From the NCBI RefSeq assembly GCF_040359615.1, contig NZ_CP132942.1, forward strand, positions 3,410,001-3,474,000: a stretch of 64,000 bases of DNA, read 5' to 3'. Origin of the DNA: Tunturibacter psychrotolerans. GTDB lineage: Bacteria; Acidobacteriota; Terriglobia; Terriglobales; Acidobacteriaceae. The translations under genes and the position numbers were made by a program. The notes under the pieces are model-generated. The model saw only the letters and a program-made list of their open reading frames with translations. It had not been told where the DNA came from and ran no database searches. Below, one piece after another: positions 9,152-17,860 of this stretch. Positions within the stretch are counted from its first letter, which is position 1. Every line of letters starts with the position of its first letter.

Positions 9152-9228
9152 GGCGCCATGGTGTAACTGGTTAACACGCGGCCCTTTCAAGGCTGAGAGT
9201 ACGGGTTCGATCCCCGTTGGCGCTACCA
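9152..9228 (+). tRNA. tRNA-Glu (anticodon TTC)
   Basis: A 77-base cloverleaf with acceptor GGCGCCA/TGGCGCT, anticodon stem CGGCC/GGCTG (with one G-T), loop CTTTCAA and an encoded ACCA end. The anticodon TTC is at 9186-9188 and reads GAA and GAG. It is nearly identical to the CTC gene just upstream except in the acceptor and anticodon arms, so the two arose by tandem duplication. Its 3' end faces the accessory region that begins immediately afterwards. Confidence 0.95.
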
Positions 9229-9342
9229 AACTATCAACTAAAGACGGAGAAGTGGCAAGAGGGCTCAGATGTAGATGGTCTGATGCGCTTACGTGCAGCC
9301 AGTTGCATCTTGAGGCTGGAGTCGCCAGACTGGCTAGGACCG

Positions 9343-10980
9343 ATGGCTAACAAGAGACCGGGGCACAGCCAATTGACAGATACCGCTGAACCGAGGTCGG
9401 CCCCACAGGGGGCGTCGAGCTTGTGGCGACCGTTGCGCGTACCTACCTTCCGCAATCTGTTGGCTGCGAATGTCGTCTCCGATATCGGCGCGTTCATGCA
9501 GACTGTTGGCGCTGCGTGGCTGATGGTGTCACTTCATGCGGGGCCGATTTACGTCGCGCTCACGCAAACCGCTTCGTCTCTGCCATATTTTCTGCTATCC
9601 CTCCCCGCCGGGTCTGCTGGAGATATTGTGGACCGCCGCAAGCTGATTCTCGCCGCCGAAGTGTGGATGGCGGGCGTAGCGCTCCTTCTCTGCGTGCTAA
9701 CCATCGGCGGATTTATGTCTCCTTGGTTGTTGCTGGTATTGACGTTTGCGCTATCGGCGGGGGAGGCATTCGAAACCCCATCGTGGCGCGCAGTCCTGCC
9801 CGAATTGGTGCCTAAGGAGGACCTAGCGGCAGCGTCAGCACTGAATGGGATCGAATTCAATCTTGCCCGAGCTGTTGGACCCGCGCTCGCCGGTGTCGTG
9901 ATAGCCGCCGCCGGTGTGGCTGCGGCATTTGTGACGAACTTCGTAGCGTTTTTCGGGGTCATCCTGGTTGTTGCGAAGTGGAAGAGGCCAGTTCGCAAGC
10001 TGACCACGCCACCGGAGACGTTCACAGGAGCCACGGTTGCCGCCATTCGCTATGTACGCTACTCGCCCGCAATTCTCACTGTCGTGGTTCGGACTGGCGT
10101 GGTCACATTTTTTGCGAGCGCGCTTTTCGCGTTACTGCCAACAGTTGCTCACAGCGTCAATAAGAGTGCAATAGGCTATGGACTCTTGCTCGGATGCTTT
10201 GGGTTGGGCGCAGTCTTAGGTGCATTGATTATGCAGCCGGCCCGTGCCAGATGGTCCACGGAGTCTATTCTTTCGTTGGGAGTGGTGATTCTCGGGGCCG
10301 CGATTGCAATGACCAGTGGTTTTCACCGGTTGAGCACACTCGCTCCCGTCATGCTGATTGGCGGTGCGGCATGGATACTTTTTATTTCTCTGATCAACAC
10401 CCTGGTACAGAATCTGGCGCCAGAGTGGGTACGGGCGCGAGTCCTTGCAGTCTTCATACTGGTTTTTCAGGGAAGTTTCGCTCTCGGGAGCGTGGTCTGG
10501 GGCGCTGTCGCCCAGAGAGCGGGCGTCGGGATTGCTCTCATCTCGGCCGGGATTGGAACAATCGCTACTACGGTGCTAGCGCTTTTCGCAAAGTTTCCTG
10601 ACGCGCCCGCGGACCTTAGTCCCTGGAACCACTGGCGTATGCCTCTTGTAGTTGGAGACAATGACTTTGAACAGGGACCCGTGCTGGTTACGATCGAATA
10701 CTCTGTTATTCCAGAACGAAATGCGGAATTCGTGGTCGCGATCCATCAGTATGGTCGGATACGACGTCGGGACGGTGCGTATAGCTGGGGAGTCTTTCAC
10801 GACATCGAAGTTGCGGACCGCTATCTAGAGGTAATGTTGGTGAATTCGTGGGCGGAACATCTGCGTCAACATGAGCGGCTTACCCGAGCGGACACCGAAT
10901 TGGAGCGCCGTATGCTGAGTTATCTCGCCAAAGATATGGTCTCGAGTCACCTGATCTATACACACTCGAAAGAAACGTAG
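9343..10980 (+). CDS. MFS exporter (EntS-like, MFS_3) with C-terminal monooxygenase-like domain
   Basis: A 545-residue protein. Residues about 25-420 form a 12-helix major-facilitator transporter of the EntS/MFS_3 type, beginning FRNLLAANVVSDIGAFMQTV and containing DRRKLILAAEVWMAG and FETPSWRAVLPELVP. After about residue 435 comes a soluble tail with PVLVTIEYSVIPERNAEFV and SWAEHLRQHERLTRAD, similar to antibiotic-biosynthesis-monooxygenase-like dimeric domains seen fused to some relatives. The open frame extends left into the tRNA-Glu gene, so the ATG at 9343 is chosen; only a weak AGGA precedes it. Substrate is unknown, although siderophore or drug export is known for relatives. Confidence 0.82.
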   Translation: MANKRPGHSQLTDTAEPRSAPQGASSLWRPLRVPTFRNLLAANVVSDIGAFMQTVGAAWLMVSLHAGPIYVALTQTASSLPYFLLSLPAGSAGDIVDRRKLILAAEVWMAGVALLLCVLTIGGFMSPWLLLVLTFALSAGEAFETPSWRAVLPELVPKEDLAAASALNGIEFNLARAVGPALAGVVIAAAGVAAAFVTNFVAFFGVILVVAKWKRPVRKLTTPPETFTGATVAAIRYVRYSPAILTVVVRTGVVTFFASALFALLPTVAHSVNKSAIGYGLLLGCFGLGAVLGALIMQPARARWSTESILSLGVVILGAAIAMTSGFHRLSTLAPVMLIGGAAWILFISLINTLVQNLAPEWVRARVLAVFILVFQGSFALGSVVWGAVAQRAGVGIALISAGIGTIATTVLALFAKFPDAPADLSPWNHWRMPLVVGDNDFEQGPVLVTIEYSVIPERNAEFVVAIHQYGRIRRRDGAYSWGVFHDIEVADRYLEVMLVNSWAEHLRQHERLTRADTELERRMLSYLAKDMVSSHLIYTHSKET

Positions 10981-11114
10981 CGTCTGAGAAAGGCTCCCCC
11001 GGTGTCTGGAAACTCTTCTGCTCTCTGCCAGCTTTCAGGCTGGGGACTGAAGGGTGGGTCAGCTAAACCGCTGTTTTTGCGGTATTTAGTTGATTCTTGG
11101 AGGCTTAGATTGTA

Positions 11115-12160
11115 GTGGCTGAGGAGATAGCCATATTATTGGAATCTGCGACCTCCGCTTTGCGAGTTAAAAATGATGGGCTTGTTAGGCAGCTTGATGA
11201 GCTGGCGAAGCAAATGGATGTAAGCCGGAGGGCACTCCTCGGGTTCTTCAGGATTTTGAAGGAGGATGAGGTCCCGCTGGAGCAACTTGCGGACAAGCTG
11301 GCCCTGGTGGCCCAGCGGCACAACGACCAACTTAGCCGCTTGAGGTCGCTTGATCCGGAGGATGACGGAGCGCGGAGCCTGATCGAGGCAGCGCGGGAGG
11401 TGATTCGCAACGCAGGGTCTTCTGCGGACTACGATCGCGCTGCCGATCTGATCTTCCAGGCGGAAGAGACGCAGGACAAGCTAGGGCTGAGGCGTTGGAG
11501 CGCGAGGCATATGACACTGCCCGACGGGCGCGTCTGATCAAAGCCGACTTCCGCGCGGAGCAGGCGGAATTGAGCCTCACACGGCTGGATTATCTGCGGG
11601 CGGCGAAGCACTTCAAGGGAGCGGCGGAGTTTGTGGGGGAGGCGATCCATCGCTTCGGTTCAAGTATATGACCCGGTCCGCAGATGCGTTTCAAGACCAT
11701 GGCGACCAGAAGGGAGACAATGTCGTTTTGGCGCAAGCGACGATGTATATCGTGAGTTGGTCTCTCGGTACACGCGCGAACCTGCGCCCTCGGAGTGGGC
11801 AAAAACTCAGAACAGTTTGGGCAACGCACTCCAGGTTCTCGGGGAGCGTGAGAGTGGGAATGAGCGGCTCGAAGAGGCCGTGCCTGTTTGTGAGGCGGCA
11901 CTCGAGGAACGTACGCGCGATCATGTGCCTTTCGAGTGGGCAAGAGCTCAGAACAATTTGGGCAACGCGCTCTGGGCACTAGCGGAGCGTGAGAATGGGA
12001 CGGCAGAGCTCGAGAAGGCGGTTATCGTGTTCAGAGCGGCGCTGGAGATACGTACTCACGATTGTGAGCCACTGGATTGGGCGCTGACCAGAGTTATCTC
12101 GGGGATGTACTCTGGCGTCTCGGAGAGCGGGAGTGCCTTGTGGCCGTGCTGGTGCAACCT
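11115..12160 (+). pseudogene. Decayed tetratricopeptide-repeat gene with several frameshifts
   Basis: A GTG start at 11115 with a GGAGG 11 bases upstream opens a plausible N-terminal coiled-coil region (KNDGLVRQLDELAKQMDVS). The frame then breaks near 11490: the continuing family sequence (ALEREAYDTARRARLIKADF) sits in another frame and stops at about 11670. Typical repeats resume in yet other frames: TRSADAFQDHGDQKGDN from 11668, YRELVSRYTREPAPSEW with two QNSLGNAL-type repeats to about 12085, and DQSYLGDVLWRLGERE after a further shift near 12090. At least four frame changes make this a dead gene. The intact family has repeated WA-TQNNLGNAL units. The end is approximate. Confidence 0.8.
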
Positions 12161-12373
12161 TGCACGCGATCAGAAGGTCCTCATCTTGATTGTTCGGGGG
12201 GATCCTCTCCCACAAGCAGCTGTTGTTCTCGCCCGCCGTGTTTTAGCACGACGGAGCGAGACGAGCAACTGAGTCAACGCGTGCAACATGGGTAATCGCA
12301 AATTTGGCCAATATTCGAGGTGCTGCTGATTAGGCAGATGCTTCAACCAACAGTTCCCGACGGGCGATGAAAT

Positions 12374-13450
12374 TTAGCGACGGCGTCTCTTTGGATTAAG
12401 GTCAGAAAGGGCATCCTTGGGGAGGCCAGTGGTCTGGCGTACTATCAGGCGCGTACTGATCTTGTTAGTAGCCCCTGGCTTTATGTTTGCCGGATCTAGA
12501 TTGGACAAGAGGGCACCCACTGCATTTTGTGCAAGGTCTTTGCAGGACATGCGGACGGTTGTAAGCGGTGGAATCGTGTACTCAGCTAAGTGGATGTCAT
12601 CGAAGCCAATCAGTGAAAAGTCTTCGGGGACTTTGAACCCCGCTTCAAAGAGAGCATGCTGCACACCGATGGCTGTCATATCGTTGGAACACATGATCGC
12701 AGTGGGTAAATGCTTTAGCGCGAGAATTTGCTGCATCGCATCCCGGCCCCCATCCAACGTATGATCTCCTTCGATCATCCACGAGAGGTCAACTTTGATT
12801 CCCGCAGACTTCAAGCAGTTTAGAAAGGCCGCTTTTCGACTTTCCGCGGAACGCAAGCGAAGGGGGCCGCTAATGAATCCAATCTTGCGATGGCCTAGAA
12901 CGGCTAAATGCTGCACGCCCTCATTGATGCCTGCACGGTAGTCAACTGCTAGAACACTGCTTAGTGGGCGCGAGGGCGCAGGATCGATAAAGACTACGGG
13001 TATGTTGTCGACGGCGAAGCGATCGAGAAGGAAGTCCTCGATGCCAAAGGTCATAATGGCGACACCATCTACCTTGCGCTCAAGCATCCGCCGCGCGCAC
13101 AGCTCCATTTTCGTGGTCTCATAGTTGGTTGAGCCGATTAGGATCTCGTATCCATGTTCTACTGCTACCTGTTCGAACTCTTGGATGAGTTCCGGAAAAA
13201 ACGGGTTGGTGATTTCGGAGACAATCAAGCCAAGGAGTTTGCTTTTGCCTGAGACCAGGGCTCGTGCTTGTGTGTTGGGAAAATATCCCAACTCGGCTAC
13301 GGCCTTCCAGACTCGTTCGGCCAACTGTGAATCGACCGTGGGTACGTGGTTGATCGTTCGCGATACTGTAGCGATGGAGACGCGCGCTCTTGCGGCAACG
13401 CCGTGAATATCGATCTTGGGTGTGGCATGGATCTTTGCTGAACGTCTCAT
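12374..13450 (-). CDS. LacI-family transcriptional regulator, divergent from araB
   Basis: A 358-residue repressor-type protein. Residues about 13-60 hold the LacI helix-turn-helix and hinge (VAARARVSIATVSRTINHVP, then YFPNTQARALVSGKS), and the rest is a periplasmic-binding-protein-like sugar sensor. It is transcribed away from araB across a 184-base gap holding a near-palindromic GGAAACGTTTAC site, so it probably represses the arabinose genes, in the manner of AraR-like LacI proteins. The real inducer is not shown by the sequence. An extended N-terminus of about 12 residues (MRRSAKIHATPK) precedes the DNA-binding domain. Confidence 0.9.
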   Translation of the reverse strand: MRRSAKIHATPKIDIHGVAARARVSIATVSRTINHVPTVDSQLAERVWKAVAELGYFPNTQARALVSGKSKLLGLIVSEITNPFFPELIQEFEQVAVEHGYEILIGSTNYETTKMELCARRMLERKVDGVAIMTFGIEDFLLDRFAVDNIPVVFIDPAPSRPLSSVLAVDYRAGINEGVQHLAVLGHRKIGFISGPLRLRSAESRKAAFLNCLKSAGIKVDLSWMIEGDHTLDGGRDAMQQILALKHLPTAIMCSNDMTAIGVQHALFEAGFKVPEDFSLIGFDDIHLAEYTIPPLTTVRMSCKDLAQNAVGALLSNLDPANIKPGATNKISTRLIVRQTTGLPKDALSDLNPKRRRR

Positions 13451-13519
13451 CGTGTTTGATCCTGAAACATCCTACAAGGATAAGGCGTGATGCAGTTACA
13501 AGCGAGAAGAGACTCAGGC

Positions 13520-13569
13520 TTGACATCCAAGCCCTTAGAACGCTACTGTCCCACTTAGGAAACGTTTAC
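13520..13569 (+). promoter_or_regulatory. Putative araB promoter with LacI-type operator
   Basis: TTGACA at 13520-13525 and a weak -10-like TACTGT at 13544-13549 (18-base spacing) are followed at 13558-13569 by the near-palindrome GGAAACGTTTAC. The operator would cover or follow the start point, where a LacI-type repressor commonly binds. The same right half-site (CGTTTACT) recurs before other sugar genes in the window. The promoter elements are weak; the operator is the better supported part. Confidence 0.5.
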
Positions 13570-13634
13570 TGAATTCTAAGACGGCCATAATATTAATAGG
13601 TTGCCGTCGTTTTTAGTTCCAACCAAGGATTTAA

Positions 13635-15242
13635 ATGACAATCGCCGCCGGGGTAGATTTTGGAACGTTAAGTGTGCGAGTGAGTCTTCTGGATAGTGAA
13701 CGTGGGAGGTTGGGCACCGCGTCCGCGAACTATCCGTTACACCGAAAACGGGAAGACCCAGACTTTGCAACCCAGTCTCACGAAGACCAGATGCACGCCC
13801 TGGTTCAGGCAATGCGTGACGTGCTTCAGCAGAGTGTGGTGAACGGTACCGATGTTGTCGCACTTGCACTTGATACTACTGGCTCAAGCGTAATTCCGGT
13901 CGACGCGCAGCTTCGACCACTTGATGAATATTTGCTTTGGTGCGATCACCGTGCGCACAAAGAAGCGCGGCAAATCACTGCATTGGCCCATGCTGAAGGC
14001 CTCGAAGCGATCGATTGGTGCGGGGGGTTTTACTCCCATGAATGGGGGTTTGCGAAGCTGCTTTATTGGCTGCGCAACAACCCAGAGAAGCGAAAACGTT
14101 TCGCCACGGCGCTAGAACACTGCGATATGGTCGCAGCAACCCTCATCGGCGTTACTGAGCCGGCGTTGGTGTCACGAAGTATATGTGCGATGGGGCATAA
14201 GTGGCTGTGGAATCCACGCTGGGGCGGACTGCCGCCGCAGGAGTTTCTTTCGCGTCTGGATCCTCTGTTCGAAGGGATTCGTGCCAAGCTGGATGGCATC
14301 TACCGCACATCGGACTACATTGCTGGCCATCTCAGCCATCACTGGGCTAGAGAGATGGGGCTGAAATCCGGAATACCAATTCCAGTGGGGGCGTTCGATG
14401 CTCACTGGGACGCGATCGGCGCCGGTTGTCGTGAGGGTGATGTTGTGAATGTCGTGGGCACATCCACGTGCATCATTGCTATGAGCCGCGAGACACGGCT
14501 TGTCCCGGGGGTCTGCGGAGTCGTTCCAGGAAGCGTGCACCCGGAGTTCACTGGTATTGAAGCTGGCCTGTCTGCTACGGGGGATATTTTTGATGCGATC
14601 GCCCGACGGGCAGCCACAGACGTTCGTACCCTCTCAGCAGGATTGGAGGAGTACAAGCCAGGACAAACGGGATTGCTGCGCGTGAGTTGGGATAACGGGG
14701 ACCGCACGGTACTGGTGAACCCCGATCTTGGGGGGCTGACGCTTGGATGGAACCTCATACATACTGCCAAGGACGAGCTCTTCGCTGCCATTGAGGGCAC
14801 GGCATTTCACACGCGAATCATTTTGGAGCGTCTCTCCGAGCATGGTGTTCCGGTTGAAAGAGTGATCAACGCAGGTGGAATCCCCCAGAGTAATGTTGTG
14901 CTGAATCAGGTATACGCGGATGTGCTCGGCAAGACCGTGCTGGTGCCGGATGGAGTTCCCACAAGCCTGGGGTCTGGGATCTTCGCGCTGGTCGCGGCTG
15001 GCGTGTTTGCCTCCATTGAAGAGGCGCAGCAGAAGATGTGCCTTCCGCTCAAGGCCTACACTCCGCGTCCTGAAGCTGTTGAGCGGTATAACGAGCTATT
15101 CCGGCTTTATCGAGAGGTTTATTTTGCGTTTGGCCGACCTGGCAGCGCTGCTGCGGAGATGGGCCATGTACTGCCGGAGTTGCGCCGCATTGCTGCGCAG
15201 GCGCGCATCGCGACTTCTGAGCCAAAATTGTCGTTGATGTGA
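13635..15242 (+). CDS. araB: Ribulokinase (FGGY family)
   Basis: The 535-residue protein has the FGGY carbohydrate-kinase layout, opening with the phosphate-binding AGVDFGTLSVRVSLLD. It carries the AraB-type WCDHRAHKEA, the central VVNVVGTSTCI ATP-binding region and the late NAGGIPQSNVVLNQVYADVL segment. Ribulokinase phosphorylates L-ribulose to L-ribulose 5-phosphate in the cytoplasm. The start at 13635 follows AAGGA five bases upstream. The adjacent araA and araD complete the isomerase pathway of L-arabinose. A 570-base gap with its own promoter-like site separates it from the symporter gene, so the araB and transporter-araAD units may be separate transcripts. Confidence 0.93.
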   Translation: MTIAAGVDFGTLSVRVSLLDSERGRLGTASANYPLHRKREDPDFATQSHEDQMHALVQAMRDVLQQSVVNGTDVVALALDTTGSSVIPVDAQLRPLDEYLLWCDHRAHKEARQITALAHAEGLEAIDWCGGFYSHEWGFAKLLYWLRNNPEKRKRFATALEHCDMVAATLIGVTEPALVSRSICAMGHKWLWNPRWGGLPPQEFLSRLDPLFEGIRAKLDGIYRTSDYIAGHLSHHWAREMGLKSGIPIPVGAFDAHWDAIGAGCREGDVVNVVGTSTCIIAMSRETRLVPGVCGVVPGSVHPEFTGIEAGLSATGDIFDAIARRAATDVRTLSAGLEEYKPGQTGLLRVSWDNGDRTVLVNPDLGGLTLGWNLIHTAKDELFAAIEGTAFHTRIILERLSEHGVPVERVINAGGIPQSNVVLNQVYADVLGKTVLVPDGVPTSLGSGIFALVAAGVFASIEEAQQKMCLPLKAYTPRPEAVERYNELFRLYREVYFAFGRPGSAAAEMGHVLPELRRIAAQARIATSEPKLSLM

Positions 15243-15650
15243 GCTTTAATCTGGGTCGGATTTCCCGCTGTTCACAAGTATTTTTTTTACGTAGGGATTC
15301 CGTGCGATTTCTGGGGTATTTTCAAAAAAGTGATGCGCAATCGTGGTGTTTCTGCATGGTAAATGTGGTGAAGTTGTGGTGATTTGTATGGCTGGAAACG
15401 TGCGATTTTCTGGGTCGAAAAAAGTGACAGGGTTTAAAGGTTTATTTTTGTGGTCAGATGCAGGCGCTACGAGGTAGGCGTCCGAGTCTGGGCCCGCGGG
15501 CGAGGTCGAGAGAAGTCGCTGAGGCCAAAATTTCGACCTGTCTTCCGAGGGCAGTTAGAAAAGACGGGCGAAGTGACGTTGCTTTCTGAGATCAAAGTTA
15601 TAGGCGCCGAAACCTATGCGATCGGACAGAGCGTTTCCAATGCTTTTCTA
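15243..15650. other. Non-coding stretch with dispersed GTGGTG/GTGATT words
   Basis: No convincing gene lies between araB and the symporter promoter. From about 15320 to 15450 the sequence is T- and G-rich and repeats short related words (GTGATGCG, CGTGGTGTTT, ATGTGGTGAAG, TTGTGGTGATTT), followed by AAAAAAGTGACAGGG. Words of this kind look like a low-complexity or repeat-derived intergenic element. Reading frames in this stretch have no protein-like features. Confidence 0.45.
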
Positions 15651-15701
15651 TTGACAGGGAAGAAGTTGACCTTGTAACGTGGGGCTTCAGAAAACGTTTC
15701 C
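15651..15701 (+). promoter_or_regulatory. Putative promoter and LacI-type operator for symporter-araA-araD
   Basis: TTGACA at 15651-15656 followed after 16 bases by a weak -10-like TGTAAC, then the near-palindrome GAAAACGTTTCC at 15690-15701. It resembles the GGAAACGTTTAC site before araB and GGAAACGTATAC before the arabinofuranosidase gene. The site lies about 115 bases before the symporter start, long for a leader, so an untranslated leader or a different start point is possible. Confidence 0.45.
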
Positions 15702-15815
15702 CAAGGTCGAAGCTCTGCGAATTCCCGGTCGGTATTCCGCCCCACCTTCTTGCAGGCTGAACATGAAAGCATCTGAGCTGTGTTCGAGAAGTACGCTGGA
15801 GAATACGCTTCAATT

Positions 15816-17558
15816 ATGAATTTGGACATAGCTCTTATCGCCTCTATGACCCTTATGAATCGTCAGCTCACGCATCTCGCGCCGATCGACATTCTGATCC
15901 TCGCGCTGTACTTCGTACTCGTGATCTTCATCGGTTTTTATGTGAAGGGGTCTACGAATACCAGTGAGGAGTTCTTCCTCGCGGGCCGTGAGATGACGGC
16001 GTGGATTGCCGGGCTAAGCTTCGTTTCGGCCAACCTCGGCTCGCTGGAGTTGATGGGCTGGGCAGGCGCGGCCTACCAGTACGGCATGCTGGCGATGCAT
16101 TGGTATTGGATAGGCGCGATCCCGGCCATGCTCTTTCTGGGCGTCGTGATGATGCCTTTTTATTACATCTCCAAGACACACTCCGTGCCTGGGTATCTGC
16201 AGCTTCGCTTTGGCGAGGGCTCTCGGGGGCTTAGCGCGATCAGTTTCGGTTTCATGACCATTCTGATGTCTGGGGTCAACATGTATTCGATGGCCCTGGT
16301 GATGAAGGTTGTTCTCGGCTGGAATATAAGCTTTTCGATCTGGGTTGGCGCGGTCACGGTCGCGGTCTACGTTATGCTGGGCGGCCTGCGATCCGCGATC
16401 ATCAATGAAGTCCTTCAGTTCGTACTGATCTGGGCGGGAGCGGCGCTGATTCCGATCCTCGGCCTGGTCGAGGCTGGAGGATGGGTAAACCTGAAGGCCC
16501 AGATCGCGCAGAATGTCGGATCTTCCGATTACACGCACCTGTGGACCACGCTGGGCCACTTCCGAGACAATCCGATGGGCGTCCACTGGACCGGTATCGT
16601 CTTCGGCCTGGGATTTGTGATCAGCTTCGGGTACTGGACCACTGACTTTCTAGTGGTGCAACGCGTGCTTTCTGCCAACAACCTGCGCGCCGCCAAGATG
16701 GCTCCAATCATTGGAGCAGCGTTCAAGATGGCTGTTCCTTTAATCGTGATCGTACCGGGCCTGCTTGCGCTGGCGGTGCTCAAGAACCCTGACGGCTCAA
16801 TCCTCCACCTGGTCGGGGAGAATGCAGTCAACGCACAACACCCCTACAGTTATAACGAGGTGCTTCCTCTGATGCTGATCCGCTACTGTGGACCTGGCCT
16901 GCTGGGGCTTGGAATCACAGCTTTGATTGCGGGTTTCATGAGCGGGATGGCCGGAAATGTTAGCGCCTTCTCTACGGTCTGGACCTATGACATCTATGGC
17001 GCCTTTATCAACAAGAGGGCTTCCGACAAGCACTATGTTTCGATGGGCCGATGGTCGACGGTGGTTGGGATGTTGATTTCGATCGGCACCGCGTACCTGG
17101 TTGCCAACGCCGCATCGATCATGGACTACGTTCAGGCGCTGTTCAGCTTCTTCATCGCCCCTCTATTTGGCACCGTGGTGCTGGGCATGCTGTGGAAGGG
17201 GGCGACTCGGGCCGGAGGCTTCTGGGGACTGCTCGCCGGAACCGTCAGTTCGATCGGAATGTGGCTTTATACGACTTATGGCGGAGCGGCAGCGCTCAGC
17301 CGTATCGCGCTCTCGGTCGATGCTCGACCCATGGCGGAAAATCTGTATCGGGCTCTGTGGAGCTGGATCATCTGTGTCGTTGTGACGGTGGCAGTGAGTT
17401 ATTGCACAGAAGCTACACCTGTCGCTAAGCTCTCGGGTCTGGTTTATGGCGCTACCACTCTCCCAGACGACGGTGCGGAGGGTCTGTGGCAGAAGCCGAC
17501 CTTCTGGGCGGTCGTGGTTATCGTGATCTTTTTCATTCTCAATATCGTTTTTTTCTAG
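15816..17558 (+). CDS. Sodium:solute symporter, probable L-arabinose importer
   Basis: A 580-residue membrane protein with the SSS-family pattern of about 13-14 helices: NTSEEFFLAGREMTAWIAGL near the start, SANLGSLELMGWAGAAYQYG, and GFVISFGYWTTDFLVVQRVL in the middle. SSS proteins import sugars and other solutes with sodium across the inner membrane. Its place between araB and araA makes L-arabinose the likely substrate, by context only. The open frame extends to a GTG at 15780; I chose the ATG at 15816, though ATG 15846 is also possible since no good ribosome-binding sequence decides. A small two-helix protein gene follows after 38 bases. Confidence 0.88.
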   Translation: MNLDIALIASMTLMNRQLTHLAPIDILILALYFVLVIFIGFYVKGSTNTSEEFFLAGREMTAWIAGLSFVSANLGSLELMGWAGAAYQYGMLAMHWYWIGAIPAMLFLGVVMMPFYYISKTHSVPGYLQLRFGEGSRGLSAISFGFMTILMSGVNMYSMALVMKVVLGWNISFSIWVGAVTVAVYVMLGGLRSAIINEVLQFVLIWAGAALIPILGLVEAGGWVNLKAQIAQNVGSSDYTHLWTTLGHFRDNPMGVHWTGIVFGLGFVISFGYWTTDFLVVQRVLSANNLRAAKMAPIIGAAFKMAVPLIVIVPGLLALAVLKNPDGSILHLVGENAVNAQHPYSYNEVLPLMLIRYCGPGLLGLGITALIAGFMSGMAGNVSAFSTVWTYDIYGAFINKRASDKHYVSMGRWSTVVGMLISIGTAYLVANAASIMDYVQALFSFFIAPLFGTVVLGMLWKGATRAGGFWGLLAGTVSSIGMWLYTTYGGAAALSRIALSVDARPMAENLYRALWSWIICVVVTVAVSYCTEATPVAKLSGLVYGATTLPDDGAEGLWQKPTFWAVVVIVIFFILNIVFF

Positions 17559-17596
17559 TTTATTGAGAGCACATACGGTGCGCGGAGGTAGTTGAG

Positions 17597-17839
17597 ATGG
17601 CTGAGGGGACAGGACGTGGCGAGATGCTCTCGATCTGGTTCTTCGTGGGCGGGCTAACGCTTCTTTACGGTTTGGTACTGCTGCCGTATGGGGCCTGGGA
17701 GTGGCTTGCGCATCGTGAAGCTCCGACAGTTCTCAATCAGCTTCATCCCACGTTCTGGTGGGGCCTGCTGCTGACTCTGTTCGGCGGCTTTTACACCGTT
17801 CGCTTCCGGCCGCGGACGGGTGACATCAATAAAACTTAG
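17597..17839 (+). CDS. Small two-helix membrane protein between symporter and araA
   Basis: An 80-residue protein with two hydrophobic segments (IWFFVGGLTLLYGLVLLPYG and FWWGLLLTLFGGFYTVRF) and a short soluble link, HREAPTVLNQLHP. I recognise no family function. It lies 38 bases after the symporter gene and 21 bases before araA on the same strand, so it belongs to the arabinose operon. A small accessory subunit of the symporter is a plausible guess, but nothing in the sequence proves it. Confidence 0.72.
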   Translation: MAEGTGRGEMLSIWFFVGGLTLLYGLVLLPYGAWEWLAHREAPTVLNQLHPTFWWGLLLTLFGGFYTVRFRPRTGDINKT

Positions 17840-17860
17840 AGCTGCTTAGAAAAGAGAAAC

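Noticed and set aside
11067..11083. Small hairpin after the MFS gene (ACCGC/GCGGT)
   Set aside because: Stem of only five pairs and no real T-run; too weak to call a terminator.
15450..15677. 75-codon frame between araB and the symporter
   Set aside because: No ribosome-binding site or protein-like pattern, and it overlaps the likely symporter promoter.
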